Translations under genes and position numbers: made by a program
Shown here: one piece after another, positions 27,950 through 35,074 of the stretch
Layout: every line of letters begins with the position of its first letter
Position numbering within the stretch: position 1 is the first letter of the stretch
The notes under the pieces: generated by a model
The model's input: only the letters and a program-made list of their open reading frames with translations
Databases searched by the model: none
What the model was told of the DNA's origin: nothing
NCBI GenBank assembly: GCA_902571315.1
Contig: CACGBM010000005.1
Location: forward strand, 1 to 37,126
DNA from: Rhodospirillaceae bacterium
GTDB lineage: Bacteria > Pseudomonadota > Alphaproteobacteria > TMED109
DNA: 37,126 nt
Reading direction: 5' to 3'

Positions 27950-28456
27950 TTAAGTAAATTCTCTTATTGATCTAATATTTAAATAATGTGCACCTAGTAA
28001 AATTAAACCACCTAATACTGTAAATATAGTTTCAAGTGTCTCTCCAATGCCTCCATGCTCATGATGTCCGTGTTCAGCTTCCTCATGGTGAGTAGCCTCT
28101 CCATGTCCAGCTTCCTCATGATGAGTAGCCTCTCCATGTCCAATATGACTCTCCGAACCAAAGTTAATATCATGCATGAAGATTGCAATCACAAGAGAGG
28201 ATAAACCTATAACAGCTAAGCTTATGCACTTATAATTATGATGTATCCTTAAAGACTTTGCCATTGCAAATAAACTAATTGGAACTGCAAATAATACTAA
28301 TATTACATGTACTTTTTCATTATTTATCCATAAAGATGCGAAACTAGGAATCATTAATATAATTGCTGGCAAAGCAATACAATGTAATATACAGCAAAGT
28401 GAAAGACATATAGATAGTTTATCGCTAAATTGTTTTTTCGCTTGTGTAAAATTCAT
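27950..28456 (-). CDS. MerC-domain inner membrane protein with His-rich insert
   Basis: 168 residues. The first half follows MerC: DKLSICLSLCCILHCIALPA with the cysteine pair and a third Cys in the first membrane helix, then two to three further helices (KVHVILVLFAVPISLFAM; ISLAVIGLSSLVIAIFMH). Between helices lies a stretch of about 30 residues almost entirely His, Glu, Gly and Ala (HGEATHHEEA repeated, then EHGHHEHGG), before a last helix (IFTVLGGLILLGAHYLNI). MerC proteins move mercury, but the His-rich loop and the location in a Zur-type locus point to zinc (inference). It lies 19 bases after the porin-like gene on the same strand and is followed by an intrinsic terminator. Confidence 0.85.
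   Translation of the reverse strand: MNFTQAKKQFSDKLSICLSLCCILHCIALPAIILMIPSFASLWINNEKVHVILVLFAVPISLFAMAKSLRIHHNYKCISLAVIGLSSLVIAIFMHDINFGSESHIGHGEATHHEEAGHGEATHHEEAEHGHHEHGGIGETLETIFTVLGGLILLGAHYLNIRSIREFT
28075..28140. repeat. 33-base tandem repeat encoding a His-rich metal-binding segment
   Basis: Two adjacent 33-base copies (28075-28107 and 28108-28140) differ at a single base (28088 against 28121). On the minus strand they encode HGEATHHEEAG and HGEATHHEEAE. In-frame copy number could change the number of histidines without breaking the gene. Confidence 0.9.
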
Positions 28457-28475
28457 AATTATTCCTCCTTAAATT

Positions 28476-29813
28476 TTAATGATCATGTCCCTCATGTCCG
28501 CCAGAACCTAAATACATAATGTATTGAAAAATAATTTGATTATCCACCATTTCAGCTTGAGGTGTCTCATGGTTAAGTTGTAATCTCACAACCGATGCAG
28601 AATCAAATTTCCATTCTGACATAACAGAATGCGTTTCAGGATCATTACCTCCTGAGTCTAATGCACTACCAACAAGCCCAGTGGGGGCATCAGCAGGTAC
28701 TAATTTACCATATCTATAACCCAGACTTAAGTGATCATTAAATTGATTTACTAAAGCTAAATAATAACCACTATCATTATCGTCAAAAGCTATGTTTCCA
28801 GTAGATTCTTCACTGTCTGCAAAGGTACCATCCTGATTCCTATAAAAGTATTCAGTACTAATTTTAAATTTCTGATTAGAACTATATGAATTTTCATAAT
28901 CTAAATTAATAATAGATAAATCACTATCTCCACTAAATGTTACAGTGTCTTCATTACCTAATCTTGCATTAGGAGATTTTGATTTTCCTGATAAATGATA
29001 CAAATTAAAAGAAAGTTCCTCAGTATTTGAAATATTTAAATTAGATTTGTAAAAGGCTGACCAAGCATCACTTCCAGTTCCCTCACTGCCTGCTGTATTA
29101 CCAAATGGAAAATCTTCTCCTCTAAAAATACCAAAACCTATTTCTGTTGATCCAAATAAATATGAAACTTCTAAACCATCATCATTATAAGCCTTGTTTA
29201 AAAAAACTCTGTAAGGTAATGGTCTATCTGCAAAATCATCAGCGTGAGCATGCTGTGGATTAAGAGCAGCTACATTCCAAAAAGCCCTACCAAGTTTAAA
29301 AAAAGTATTATCCAAAAAGCTACCATCTAGACTTTCCACATATGCTTCTTCTAATTCTATTTTATCTGCTCCGTCTTCTCTAACTATAGCAGCAGTAAGA
29401 GACCCACTAAATTTTTCACCTATATCTGAATTAATTATTAACTCAGATTCTCCAATGTATAATCCTTCTCTTCCTCTTTCACCCTCATGTGCAGTTCCAA
29501 AACCTTTAGGTTCTACTTCTCCACTTCTAGTGAAAGAAGTATATTTTCCATTTAATACGGCCTCTATATTAAAGCTGCTTTCTTCAGATTGAGCATCATG
29601 CTCATCATGGTGATCAGCTGCTTTAGTCTCTTGCTTTAACTTTTCATTCTCTAATTTTTCTATTTTCGCTTCTAAAGCTTCAATTTTATTTTCATAAATT
29701 TCTTTAATCTGATTAAATTCATTTCTTAAGTCAGATACTTCTTTATTTATATCGGCACTTAAATTTTTTATAAAAAAAATGCTGATAAAAAAAACCACGT
29801 AAAATTTGATCAT
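28476..29813 (-). CDS. Porin-like outer membrane protein with coiled coil and His-rich ends (probably zinc-linked)
   Basis: 445 residues with a signal peptide (MIKFYVVFFISIFFIKNLSA). A coiled coil (about 25-66, LRNEFNQIKEIYENKIEALE and onward) of the type that trimerises porins is followed by ADHHDEHDAQ. Next come many alternating strands with aromatic girdles and D/G/N-rich turns (for example YYLALVNQFNDHLSLGYRYG). The C-terminus has FQYIMYLG, where a terminal aromatic is expected, then a His-rich tail GSGGHEGHDH. No TonB box or plug domain is visible, so passive or facilitated entry is more likely than TonB-driven transport. It is divergent from zur across the palindrome and co-directional with the MerC-like gene. 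A role in zinc passage is inferred from position and histidines. Confidence 0.8.
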   Translation of the reverse strand: MIKFYVVFFISIFFIKNLSADINKEVSDLRNEFNQIKEIYENKIEALEAKIEKLENEKLKQETKAADHHDEHDAQSEESSFNIEAVLNGKYTSFTRSGEVEPKGFGTAHEGERGREGLYIGESELIINSDIGEKFSGSLTAAIVREDGADKIELEEAYVESLDGSFLDNTFFKLGRAFWNVAALNPQHAHADDFADRPLPYRVFLNKAYNDDGLEVSYLFGSTEIGFGIFRGEDFPFGNTAGSEGTGSDAWSAFYKSNLNISNTEELSFNLYHLSGKSKSPNARLGNEDTVTFSGDSDLSIINLDYENSYSSNQKFKISTEYFYRNQDGTFADSEESTGNIAFDDNDSGYYLALVNQFNDHLSLGYRYGKLVPADAPTGLVGSALDSGGNDPETHSVMSEWKFDSASVVRLQLNHETPQAEMVDNQIIFQYIMYLGSGGHEGHDH

Positions 29814-29865
29814 ATCTCTTCCCTTTTTTAAATTATCAAAGCCTAAGTGAGTTTAAGCTAAGTGT

Positions 29866-29917
29866 TAAATATCATTTTTGAAATATTATTGCAATAATGT
29901 CAATAATATATTGATAT
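29866..29917. promoter_or_regulatory. Divergent promoter pair with candidate Zur box
   Basis: A perfect 14-base palindrome ATTATTGCAATAAT (29885-29898) contains TTGCAA, which can act as -35 on both strands. Rightward, TTGCAA, 17 bases and TGATAT (29912-29917) would drive zur. Leftward, TTGCAA, 17 bases and TATTTA (29866-29871) would drive the porin-like gene. A second inverted repeat TCAATA-ATA-TATTGA lies at 29900-29914. A dimeric regulator on the palindrome would shut both directions. Zur of other proteobacteria binds AT-rich palindromes of this kind; the exact sequence here is a prediction. The rest of 29814-29944 is T/A-rich with no gene. Confidence 0.6.
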
Positions 29918-29944
29918 ATTTTTTTTTTATATTATTTTTAAAAG

Positions 29945-30379
29945 ATGAGAAGAATAAATACTGAAAATCTTCTAAGTTATTGTCTAAAGCGTAAAAAAAC
30001 TTTAACTGCATCCAGAACTTTAGTTATAAAAACGTTATCAAGGCGTAAAAAACCAATATCTGCATATGAATTAAGAGATATGATTAATAAAGATCGAGAT
30101 GTTAAAATAAATATTTCACAAATATACAGAGTTTTAGAGTTTTGGATTGATTTAGGACTAATTCATAAAATTTCTTCAATTAATAAATTTTTGCTCTGCA
30201 CTACACCAGATGAAAAACATACTCATATGTTGAATTTTTGCACTGTTTGTGAAAAAGTTTTTGAAACATGTAATAAAAAAATGGGGTTAAACTTTAGAAA
30301 AAGCACAGCTAAACTGAATCTTGCTTTCAATGATACTCGCTCTATAGAAATACCTGTAATTTGTCCGAAGTGTAGTTGA
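29945..30379 (+). CDS. zur: Zinc uptake regulator Zur (Fur family)
   Basis: 144-residue Fur-family repressor. The winged-helix domain covers about residues 1-85, with SAYELRDMINKDRDVKINISQIYRVLEFWIDLGLIHKI in pieces; YRVLEFWIDLGLIH is closer to Zur (YRALDFL-GLIH) than to ferric Fur. The dimerisation domain has KHTHMLNFCTVCEKVFETC and a C-terminal CPKC, four cysteines that form the structural zinc site. With zinc bound, the family represses uptake genes. It sits first in a rightward operon of zinc-type transport genes and divergent from the porin-like gene. The stop overlaps the next ATG by one base (TGATG). Zur rather than Fur or Mur is supported chiefly by the neighbours. Confidence 0.88.
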   Translation: MRRINTENLLSYCLKRKKTLTASRTLVIKTLSRRKKPISAYELRDMINKDRDVKINISQIYRVLEFWIDLGLIHKISSINKFLLCTTPDEKHTHMLNFCTVCEKVFETCNKKMGLNFRKSTAKLNLAFNDTRSIEIPVICPKCS

Positions 30380-30747
30380 TGGAACATTTATTAGAACATT
30401 ACCTTTATGGCTTTTCAGCTAATTTAAGAGGGTTTGTGTTTGGTTTTTTTCATGCTGCGATCATGATCTTAGGGTACTACACAGGTTGGAGTATAAATAG
30501 ATTCCTAAAAATAATTTCTAATGGATATATCGCAGGTATTTTTGGTGCTGCTTTATCTCATGTAGTAGCAGATGTTATAGCAAGTTTTTTAGATCCTCAT
30601 ATTAGAAAAATGGTTTTAGGAATAGTATTAGGAGGAATTGTTCCCTTGTTTTTTATTCCTTTACTTGAAAAGTATGTTGTAAAGAGCAAAAACCATATTG
30701 TTACTGGAGATCATGAAGATATAAAAAAAGATTTAAAAAGCCATTAA
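30379..30747 (+). CDS. Small multi-spanning membrane protein in the zur operon
   Basis: 122 residues from the ATG at 30379 (a TTG one codon earlier is less likely). Three hydrophobic helices are visible: GFVFGFFHAAIMILGYYTGW, YIAGIFGAALSHVVADVIASF and MVLGIVLGGIVPLFFIPLLE. Histidines and acidic residues sit in or near the helices (HAAIM, SHVVADV, DPH), possibly for metal coordination. The termini are MEHLLEHYLYG and a charged tail KNHIVTGDHEDIKKDLKSH. I do not recognise a family. Translational coupling to zur and the zrgA-like gene 22 bases downstream make a role in zinc handling likely. Confidence 0.75.
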   Translation: MEHLLEHYLYGFSANLRGFVFGFFHAAIMILGYYTGWSINRFLKIISNGYIAGIFGAALSHVVADVIASFLDPHIRKMVLGIVLGGIVPLFFIPLLEKYVVKSKNHIVTGDHEDIKKDLKSH

Positions 30748-30769
30748 AATAATATAAAGGAGAATTTAA

Positions 30770-31339
30770 ATGAAATTTTTTATTGGATTACTATTAATGA
30801 TTAGCCTTCACAGTTTTGCCGAAGATGACCATCATAGTCATGATCATGGTCATGACCACACTAGTGAAGAAAATTCCAAGAAAGATAAAAAACCTCTGGA
30901 TGCGCATGTACATGGTGTCAGTATTCTTAATTTTGTGCAAGATATGGAAAAGTTATCATTTGAATTTGAGATGCCAGGTTTCGACGTAGTTGGCTTTGAA
31001 CATAAAGCAAAGAAAAAGGAAGATATTAAAAAAGTTAGAAATGCATTAAACATACTATCTGATTATAAGAATATGATTAAAATGGCTGCTAGCGCTAACT
31101 GTAAAGAGGAAAAGACCTCGGCAAAGGTAATTAATGAAGGTTCTCATTCAGAATTTATAAGTCAATATTTATTAAGTTGTGAAAAAATATCCTTAATTAA
31201 AGATATTCAAATTATATATTTTGACAGTTTTCCATTTAGTAAAGAACTTAATATAAACTTAGTGACTAAAAATAAAAAATTATCTCAGATTACTGATAAA
31301 AAAAATAGTATAATTAATGTGGAAGGTTACCTTAATTAA
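30770..31339 (+). CDS. zrgA: ZrgA-like (DUF2796) periplasmic His-rich zinc protein
   Basis: 189 residues. A signal peptide (MKFFIGLLLMISLHSFA) is followed by a histidine cluster (EDDHHSHDHGHDHTSEE) and then the DUF2796 core: DAHVHGVSILNFVQDMEKLS and FEFEMPGFDVVGFEHKAK (about residues 43-80), an alpha segment, and beta-strands with two cysteines (Cys103 region in AASANCKEE and SCEKISLIK). DUF2796/ZrgA was described in the Vibrio zinc-regulated gene set, where it works with a MacB-like ABC pair and a DUF3299 protein; the same set follows here. GGAGAATTTAA precedes the ATG. It probably binds periplasmic zinc, but it is unrelated to the ZnuA cluster of binding proteins. Confidence 0.88.
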   Translation: MKFFIGLLLMISLHSFAEDDHHSHDHGHDHTSEENSKKDKKPLDAHVHGVSILNFVQDMEKLSFEFEMPGFDVVGFEHKAKKKEDIKKVRNALNILSDYKNMIKMAASANCKEEKTSAKVINEGSHSEFISQYLLSCEKISLIKDIQIIYFDSFPFSKELNINLVTKNKKLSQITDKKNSIINVEGYLN

Positions 31340-31344
31340 GTTAA

Positions 31345-32040
31345 ATGTATAATGCTTTAGAAATAAATGATTTATTTTTCAAATGGGAAAATAAGGAATC
31401 ATTTAAATTAAAAATAACAAAGCTAGAAATAGAAAATAAAAAAAAAATTGTTATCTTTGGTAAAAGTGGATCAGGAAAATCAACATTACTAAATTTAATA
31501 AGTGGTATTTTGTCCCCTTTAAAAGGTAGTTTAAATATCAATAATATTGATATAACCAAGTTATCTCAAAAAAAAAAAGATGAGTTTAGAGCTAATAATA
31601 TTGGTGTAATATTTCAACAATTTAATATTTTAGATTATATATCTCCTTTGCAAAATATTTTATTGCCTTGTTTTTTTACTAAATTTAAGAAGTATGATAA
31701 ACTGTATTTTTATGATAGAGCTTTTAATTTAGCTCAAAAAATAGATATAAATAAAAATATCTTACTACAAAATAATTCAAAAAATTTATCTGTGGGACAG
31801 AAACAGAGAATAGCAATTTTAAGGGCTATAATTAATAAACCATTTTTAATTCTTGCAGATGAAGCAACATCAGCTCTTGATGACAAAAATAAAAAAGATT
31901 TCATTAACCTTCTAATGAACTTATGTGATGAAGAAAAAGTCACTTTGCTAATGGTAAGTCATGACACTTCATTAAAAAAGAATTTTGATGATTTTATTAA
32001 TTTAGAAAAAATTTTAATCAGAAATGAAAATATTAATTAA
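31345..32040 (+). CDS. ABC transporter ATP-binding protein, LolD/MacB type, of the zinc locus
   Basis: 231 residues. Walker A GKSGSGKST (about residues 38-46), Q-loop VIFQQFNILDYISPLQNILLP in pieces (about 89-109), signature NLSVGQKQRIAILRAI (about 147-162, SVGQ in place of SGGQ), Walker B FLILADEATSALD and the H-loop LLMVSHD. ATPases of this subfamily work with FtsX/MacB permeases in type VII ABC systems, and such a permease follows with a 17-base overlap. It starts 5 bases after zrgA. In the Vibrio Zrg system the corresponding ATPase is needed for zinc uptake. Confidence 0.9.
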   Translation: MYNALEINDLFFKWENKESFKLKITKLEIENKKKIVIFGKSGSGKSTLLNLISGILSPLKGSLNINNIDITKLSQKKKDEFRANNIGVIFQQFNILDYISPLQNILLPCFFTKFKKYDKLYFYDRAFNLAQKIDINKNILLQNNSKNLSVGQKQRIAILRAIINKPFLILADEATSALDDKNKKDFINLLMNLCDEEKVTLLMVSHDTSLKKNFDDFINLEKILIRNENIN

Positions 32041-33271
32041 TATTGCTTTTCAATCTTTATTAAATAGAAAAGTTACAGTTATTTTAACAATAATTTCATT
32101 AACAATATCTATAGTCTTATTTCTTTCAATAGATACATTAAGATTAGGAGCAAAAAAAAGTTTCTTTGGTAATGTAAAATCAGGAGATTTGATCTTAGGA
32201 GCTAGGTCTGGAGAAATTCAGTTATTACTTTATTCTTTATTTCAAATTGGTAGTCCTACTAATAATATTAGTTGGGAAAGTTATAAAGAAATCTCAAAAA
32301 AACCTGAAGTAGATTGGATCATACCTATATCTTTAGGTGATAGTCATAAACAATTTAGAGTAATGGGTACCACACAAAATTATTTTGAAAAATTTTCTTA
32401 TCGAAAAGATCAAAAGTTACTGTTCAAATCTGGAACATATTTTCGAAGCACCTTTGATGTTGTAATAGGAAGCGATGTAGCCAAAATATTAAATTATAAA
32501 TTAGAAGATGATATTATTATTGCTCATGGTATAGCATCACAATCTTTGCATGATGAATTTCCATTTAAAATTAAAGGTATTTTAAAAAAGACTGGAACGT
32601 CAACAGATAAATTGGTTCTAGTTAGTCTTGAAGCATTAGAAGCCATTCATAAAGATTGGAAAACTGGATCAAAGTTACCTTCTAAAATTAAAAATAAAGA
32701 AAAAGAAATTAAAAATTTTGATTTAACTCCCAAAGAGCTAACTGCAGCAGTAATAAAGTTAAAGTCTCCAATTAGTATATTTAAAATACAAAGAGAAATT
32801 AATGATTACCAAGAAGAGTCTTTACAAGCAATCATACCAGGAATTGTACTTACTAAACTATGGCAGATAGTATCTATAACCGAAAATATAATGTTATCAA
32901 TATCGAGTATGGTTATTGTAAGTGCTATCTTAGGTATGATTGCAATATTATATTCTAATCTCAATAATAGAAGAAAAGAAATGGCACTTCTTAGAATAGT
33001 AGGTGCTTCCCCTAAAAATATTTTTACTTTAATGATGGTTGAAGCATTCTTGATATCTTTTTTTAGTATTATATTTGCTATTGTTATAGTTCAGATATCT
33101 AGCTTTATTTTTTTTCCGATATTAGATAGACAATTCGGTATTTTTTTAGAACAGAAAATATGGAATGCTAGAAATTTATATTTTTTAAATTTAGTTTTGA
33201 TTTCTTCATTATTAGTAAGTATATTTCCAAGTATTCAAGCTTTTAGAAAATCTATTAATGATGGTATTTAA
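32024..33271 (+). CDS. FtsX/MacB-type ABC permease of the zinc locus
   Basis: 415 residues: an N-terminal membrane helix (VTVILTIISLTISIVLFLSI, about residues 18-37), a large periplasmic MacB-like domain (about 45-275, with SGDLILGARSGEIQLLLYSLF and VDWIIPISLGDSHKQFRVMG in pieces), then three C-terminal helices of the FtsX domain (ISSMVIVSAILGMIAILYSN; FLISFFSIIFAIVIVQISSF; LYFLNLVLISSLLVSIFPSI). The coupling region NNRRKEMALLRIVGASPKNIF between the helices is diagnostic. Such proteins usually transmit force or expel substrates rather than import them, which makes the zinc context mechanistically interesting. It overlaps both neighbours by 14-17 bases. Confidence 0.9.
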   Translation: MKILINIAFQSLLNRKVTVILTIISLTISIVLFLSIDTLRLGAKKSFFGNVKSGDLILGARSGEIQLLLYSLFQIGSPTNNISWESYKEISKKPEVDWIIPISLGDSHKQFRVMGTTQNYFEKFSYRKDQKLLFKSGTYFRSTFDVVIGSDVAKILNYKLEDDIIIAHGIASQSLHDEFPFKIKGILKKTGTSTDKLVLVSLEALEAIHKDWKTGSKLPSKIKNKEKEIKNFDLTPKELTAAVIKLKSPISIFKIQREINDYQEESLQAIIPGIVLTKLWQIVSITENIMLSISSMVIVSAILGMIAILYSNLNNRRKEMALLRIVGASPKNIFTLMMVEAFLISFFSIIFAIVIVQISSFIFFPILDRQFGIFLEQKIWNARNLYFLNLVLISSLLVSIFPSIQAFRKSINDGI

Positions 33272-33809
33272 AGTGCAATTAGTTTTTAAATTTTTTTTTC
33301 AATGTTTAGTAATATTCTTATTAGTTTTAAACAATGTTTCGAGCGATGATAGTTTAAGGTTAAAGTGGTTTGAGTTAGTTCCAAAATTTGCTTATGATTT
33401 TGTTCCTGAGTCTGGAGTGACTGAAGAAATGTGGGAAGATGAAGTATTTTTACAAAAGGTAGAAAAGGCAGGCCTTTTAATAAATGATGAAGTAGTAGGA
33501 AAAAAAATTCAAATAGACGGGTTTATGGTACCTCTAGAGTTTGACTATGTCGAAGGTTTAACTGTAGAAGAGTTTGTCTTGGTTCCTGATGCAGGAATGT
33601 GCATACATGTACCTCCTCCTCCTCCAAACCAAATGATTTTTGTTAAACTAAAAAAACCTGAAAAAGTTAGGTTCATGTACCAGCCAATTCTTATTGAAGG
33701 TGTTTTAAAAAAAACTACTCCTATAAAAGATGTCTATAATAGTATTTATGAGGTTTCTGCAGAGAGTATAAGAGATATAGATATGGAAGACTTATATTAT
33801 GAAGATTAG
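33258..33809 (+). CDS. DUF3299 secreted/periplasmic protein of the zinc locus
   Basis: 183 residues with a signal peptide (VQLVFKFFFQCLVIFLLVLNNVSS). The conserved DUF3299 core runs QIDGFMVPLEFDYVEGLTVE, EFVLVPDAGMCIHVPPPP and PNQMIFVKL (about residues 82-130), with one Cys and one His in the CIHVPPPPPNQ motif. The N-terminal part (LRLKWFELVPKFAYDF) matches the usual W-L-P segment. The biochemical role is unknown. In Vibrio a protein of this family belongs to the zrg gene set. The start overlaps the permease by 14 bases. Confidence 0.88.
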   Translation: MMVFKVQLVFKFFFQCLVIFLLVLNNVSSDDSLRLKWFELVPKFAYDFVPESGVTEEMWEDEVFLQKVEKAGLLINDEVVGKKIQIDGFMVPLEFDYVEGLTVEEFVLVPDAGMCIHVPPPPPNQMIFVKLKKPEKVRFMYQPILIEGVLKKTTPIKDVYNSIYEVSAESIRDIDMEDLYYED

Positions 33810-33818
33810 GATAAAAAA

Positions 33819-34622
33819 ATGCTAAAGCAAGCTAACGATTTTTATGAGGAGTCTAAAGATATACACTATATTTTAAAAAATATTTCTGAAGATAAGCTAA
33901 ACACTCCTACACAATTTAAGAGTTGGTCTTTCACTGATATAATTAGGCATCTTCATGTTTGGAACATTGCTGCTTATAAGTCTCTTCAGGGTAAGAGTGA
34001 GTGGGAAAAATTTAATAATGAGTTACAGTTTTTTTTTAAGAATAAAAAGAAATTAAGTGATTTTGAAAAAAATTTTACTGAAAATATAAATGGAAAAGAA
34101 TTAATTGATATATGGCAAAATACCTTTAAAGAAGTTTCCAAAATATTTAGTAAAGAGGACGCTAAAAAAAGAGTTAAATGGGTAGGACCAGATATGAGCG
34201 TAATTTCATCAATAAGTGCCAGACATATGGAAACTTGGGCACATTCACAAGCAATATATGACTCTCTAGGCAAAATAAGAAAAAATAAAGATAGAATATT
34301 AAATATAGTTATAATAGGAAATAATACTTTTGATTGGACTTATAAAGTCAATAACAAAGAAATACCAATTAAAAAACCTTATTTAAAGCTAATTGCACCT
34401 TCTGGAAAGATATGGGAATTTAATGATCATGAAAATTCAAATAAAATAGAGGGATTGGCCGAAGAATTTTGCCAAGTTGTAACACAAGTAAGAAATATTA
34501 AAGATGTAGATTTAAAGTTAAATGGAAAAACTTCCACTGAATGGATGTCAATTGCACAGTGCTTTGCTGGCAAGGCATCCTCTCCTCCACTGCCTGGAAC
34601 TAGAAAGTGTATAACAGAATAA
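33819..34622 (+). CDS. TIGR03084-like putative metal-dependent protein (DinB-like fold)
   Basis: 267 residues. The N-terminal half is a four-helix DinB/maleylpyruvate-isomerase-type bundle with SWSFTDIIRHLHVWNIAAYKS (His44, His46) and ISARHMETWAHSQAIYD (His136, Glu138, His142), which could bind a divalent metal. The C-terminal half (about 165-267) has FDWTYKVNNKEIPIKKPYLK, LIAPSGKIWEFND and DLKLNGKTSTEWMSIAQCFAG, matching the conserved tail of the TIGR03084 family. The function is unestablished. It follows the DUF3299 gene by 9 bases and seems to be the last gene of the zur operon, so a zinc-dependent or zinc-sparing role is possible. Confidence 0.8.
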   Translation: MLKQANDFYEESKDIHYILKNISEDKLNTPTQFKSWSFTDIIRHLHVWNIAAYKSLQGKSEWEKFNNELQFFFKNKKKLSDFEKNFTENINGKELIDIWQNTFKEVSKIFSKEDAKKRVKWVGPDMSVISSISARHMETWAHSQAIYDSLGKIRKNKDRILNIVIIGNNTFDWTYKVNNKEIPIKKPYLKLIAPSGKIWEFNDHENSNKIEGLAEEFCQVVTQVRNIKDVDLKLNGKTSTEWMSIAQCFAGKASSPPLPGTRKCITE

Positions 34623-34645
34623 TATTAATGTGTAGCAACTATATT

Positions 34646-34819
34646 TTACTTAATTTTTTTAAGAATTAAAACTAATGTAACAAATATTAGTGTAAGAAAA
34701 ATTTCTATATAAAAGCTAAAAAATATATAAATACTTATAAGAATTATAGCAGCTAATGTAATATATAAGAGTGCTTGCTGAATATTATCTGAGTTGAAAA
34801 ATTCTTTTATTTTATTCAT
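34646..34819 (-). CDS. Very small two-helix membrane protein
   Basis: 57 residues, ATG at 34819: MNKIKEFFNSDNIQQALLYI, then TLAAIILISIYIFFSFYIEI and FLTLIFVTLVLILKKIK. Two hydrophobic helices with a charged start and a lysine end make it a credible inner membrane micro-protein. No family is recognised. It is divergent from the small lipoprotein gene to its right and convergent with the TIGR03084-like gene. The coding claim rests on frame length and amphipathic layout only. Confidence 0.5.
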   Translation of the reverse strand: MNKIKEFFNSDNIQQALLYITLAAIILISIYIFFSFYIEIFLTLIFVTLVLILKKIK

Positions 34820-34887
34820 AATAAATTATACAAAATATTTTTATTTATAAAAATTATTTTTACACTTTTACTAAGTAATAAATCAAT

Positions 34888-35061
34888 ATGAATATAAAAA
34901 AATTTATAAAAATTATAATAGCTTTTAGTGTTATTTTAATTGGCTGTAATGATCAAAATCGAAATAAAAGTGATTATAAAAAGCAAACTGACGTACCTCT
35001 TACGGGACAATCAATAAATAAAAAAACTAGTCCTAGTAATAAAGTAAGCGACTTTTATTAA
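34888..35061 (+). CDS. Small lipoprotein
   Basis: 57 residues, ATG at 34888. The signal peptide MNIKKFIKIIIAFSVILIGC ends in a lipobox (LIGC) with Cys20. The mature part is short, polar and Asn/Lys/Gln-rich (NDQNRNKSDYKKQTDVPLTG, then QSINKKTSP and a C-terminal SDFY), with no domain. Similar small lipoproteins (YifL-like, often ending in PLTGQ-type segments) are common in proteobacteria; the function is unknown. It ends 13 bases before the converging flavoprotein gene. Confidence 0.75.
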   Translation: MNIKKFIKIIIAFSVILIGCNDQNRNKSDYKKQTDVPLTGQSINKKTSPSNKVSDFY

Positions 35062-35074
35062 TGAGAGATATAAT

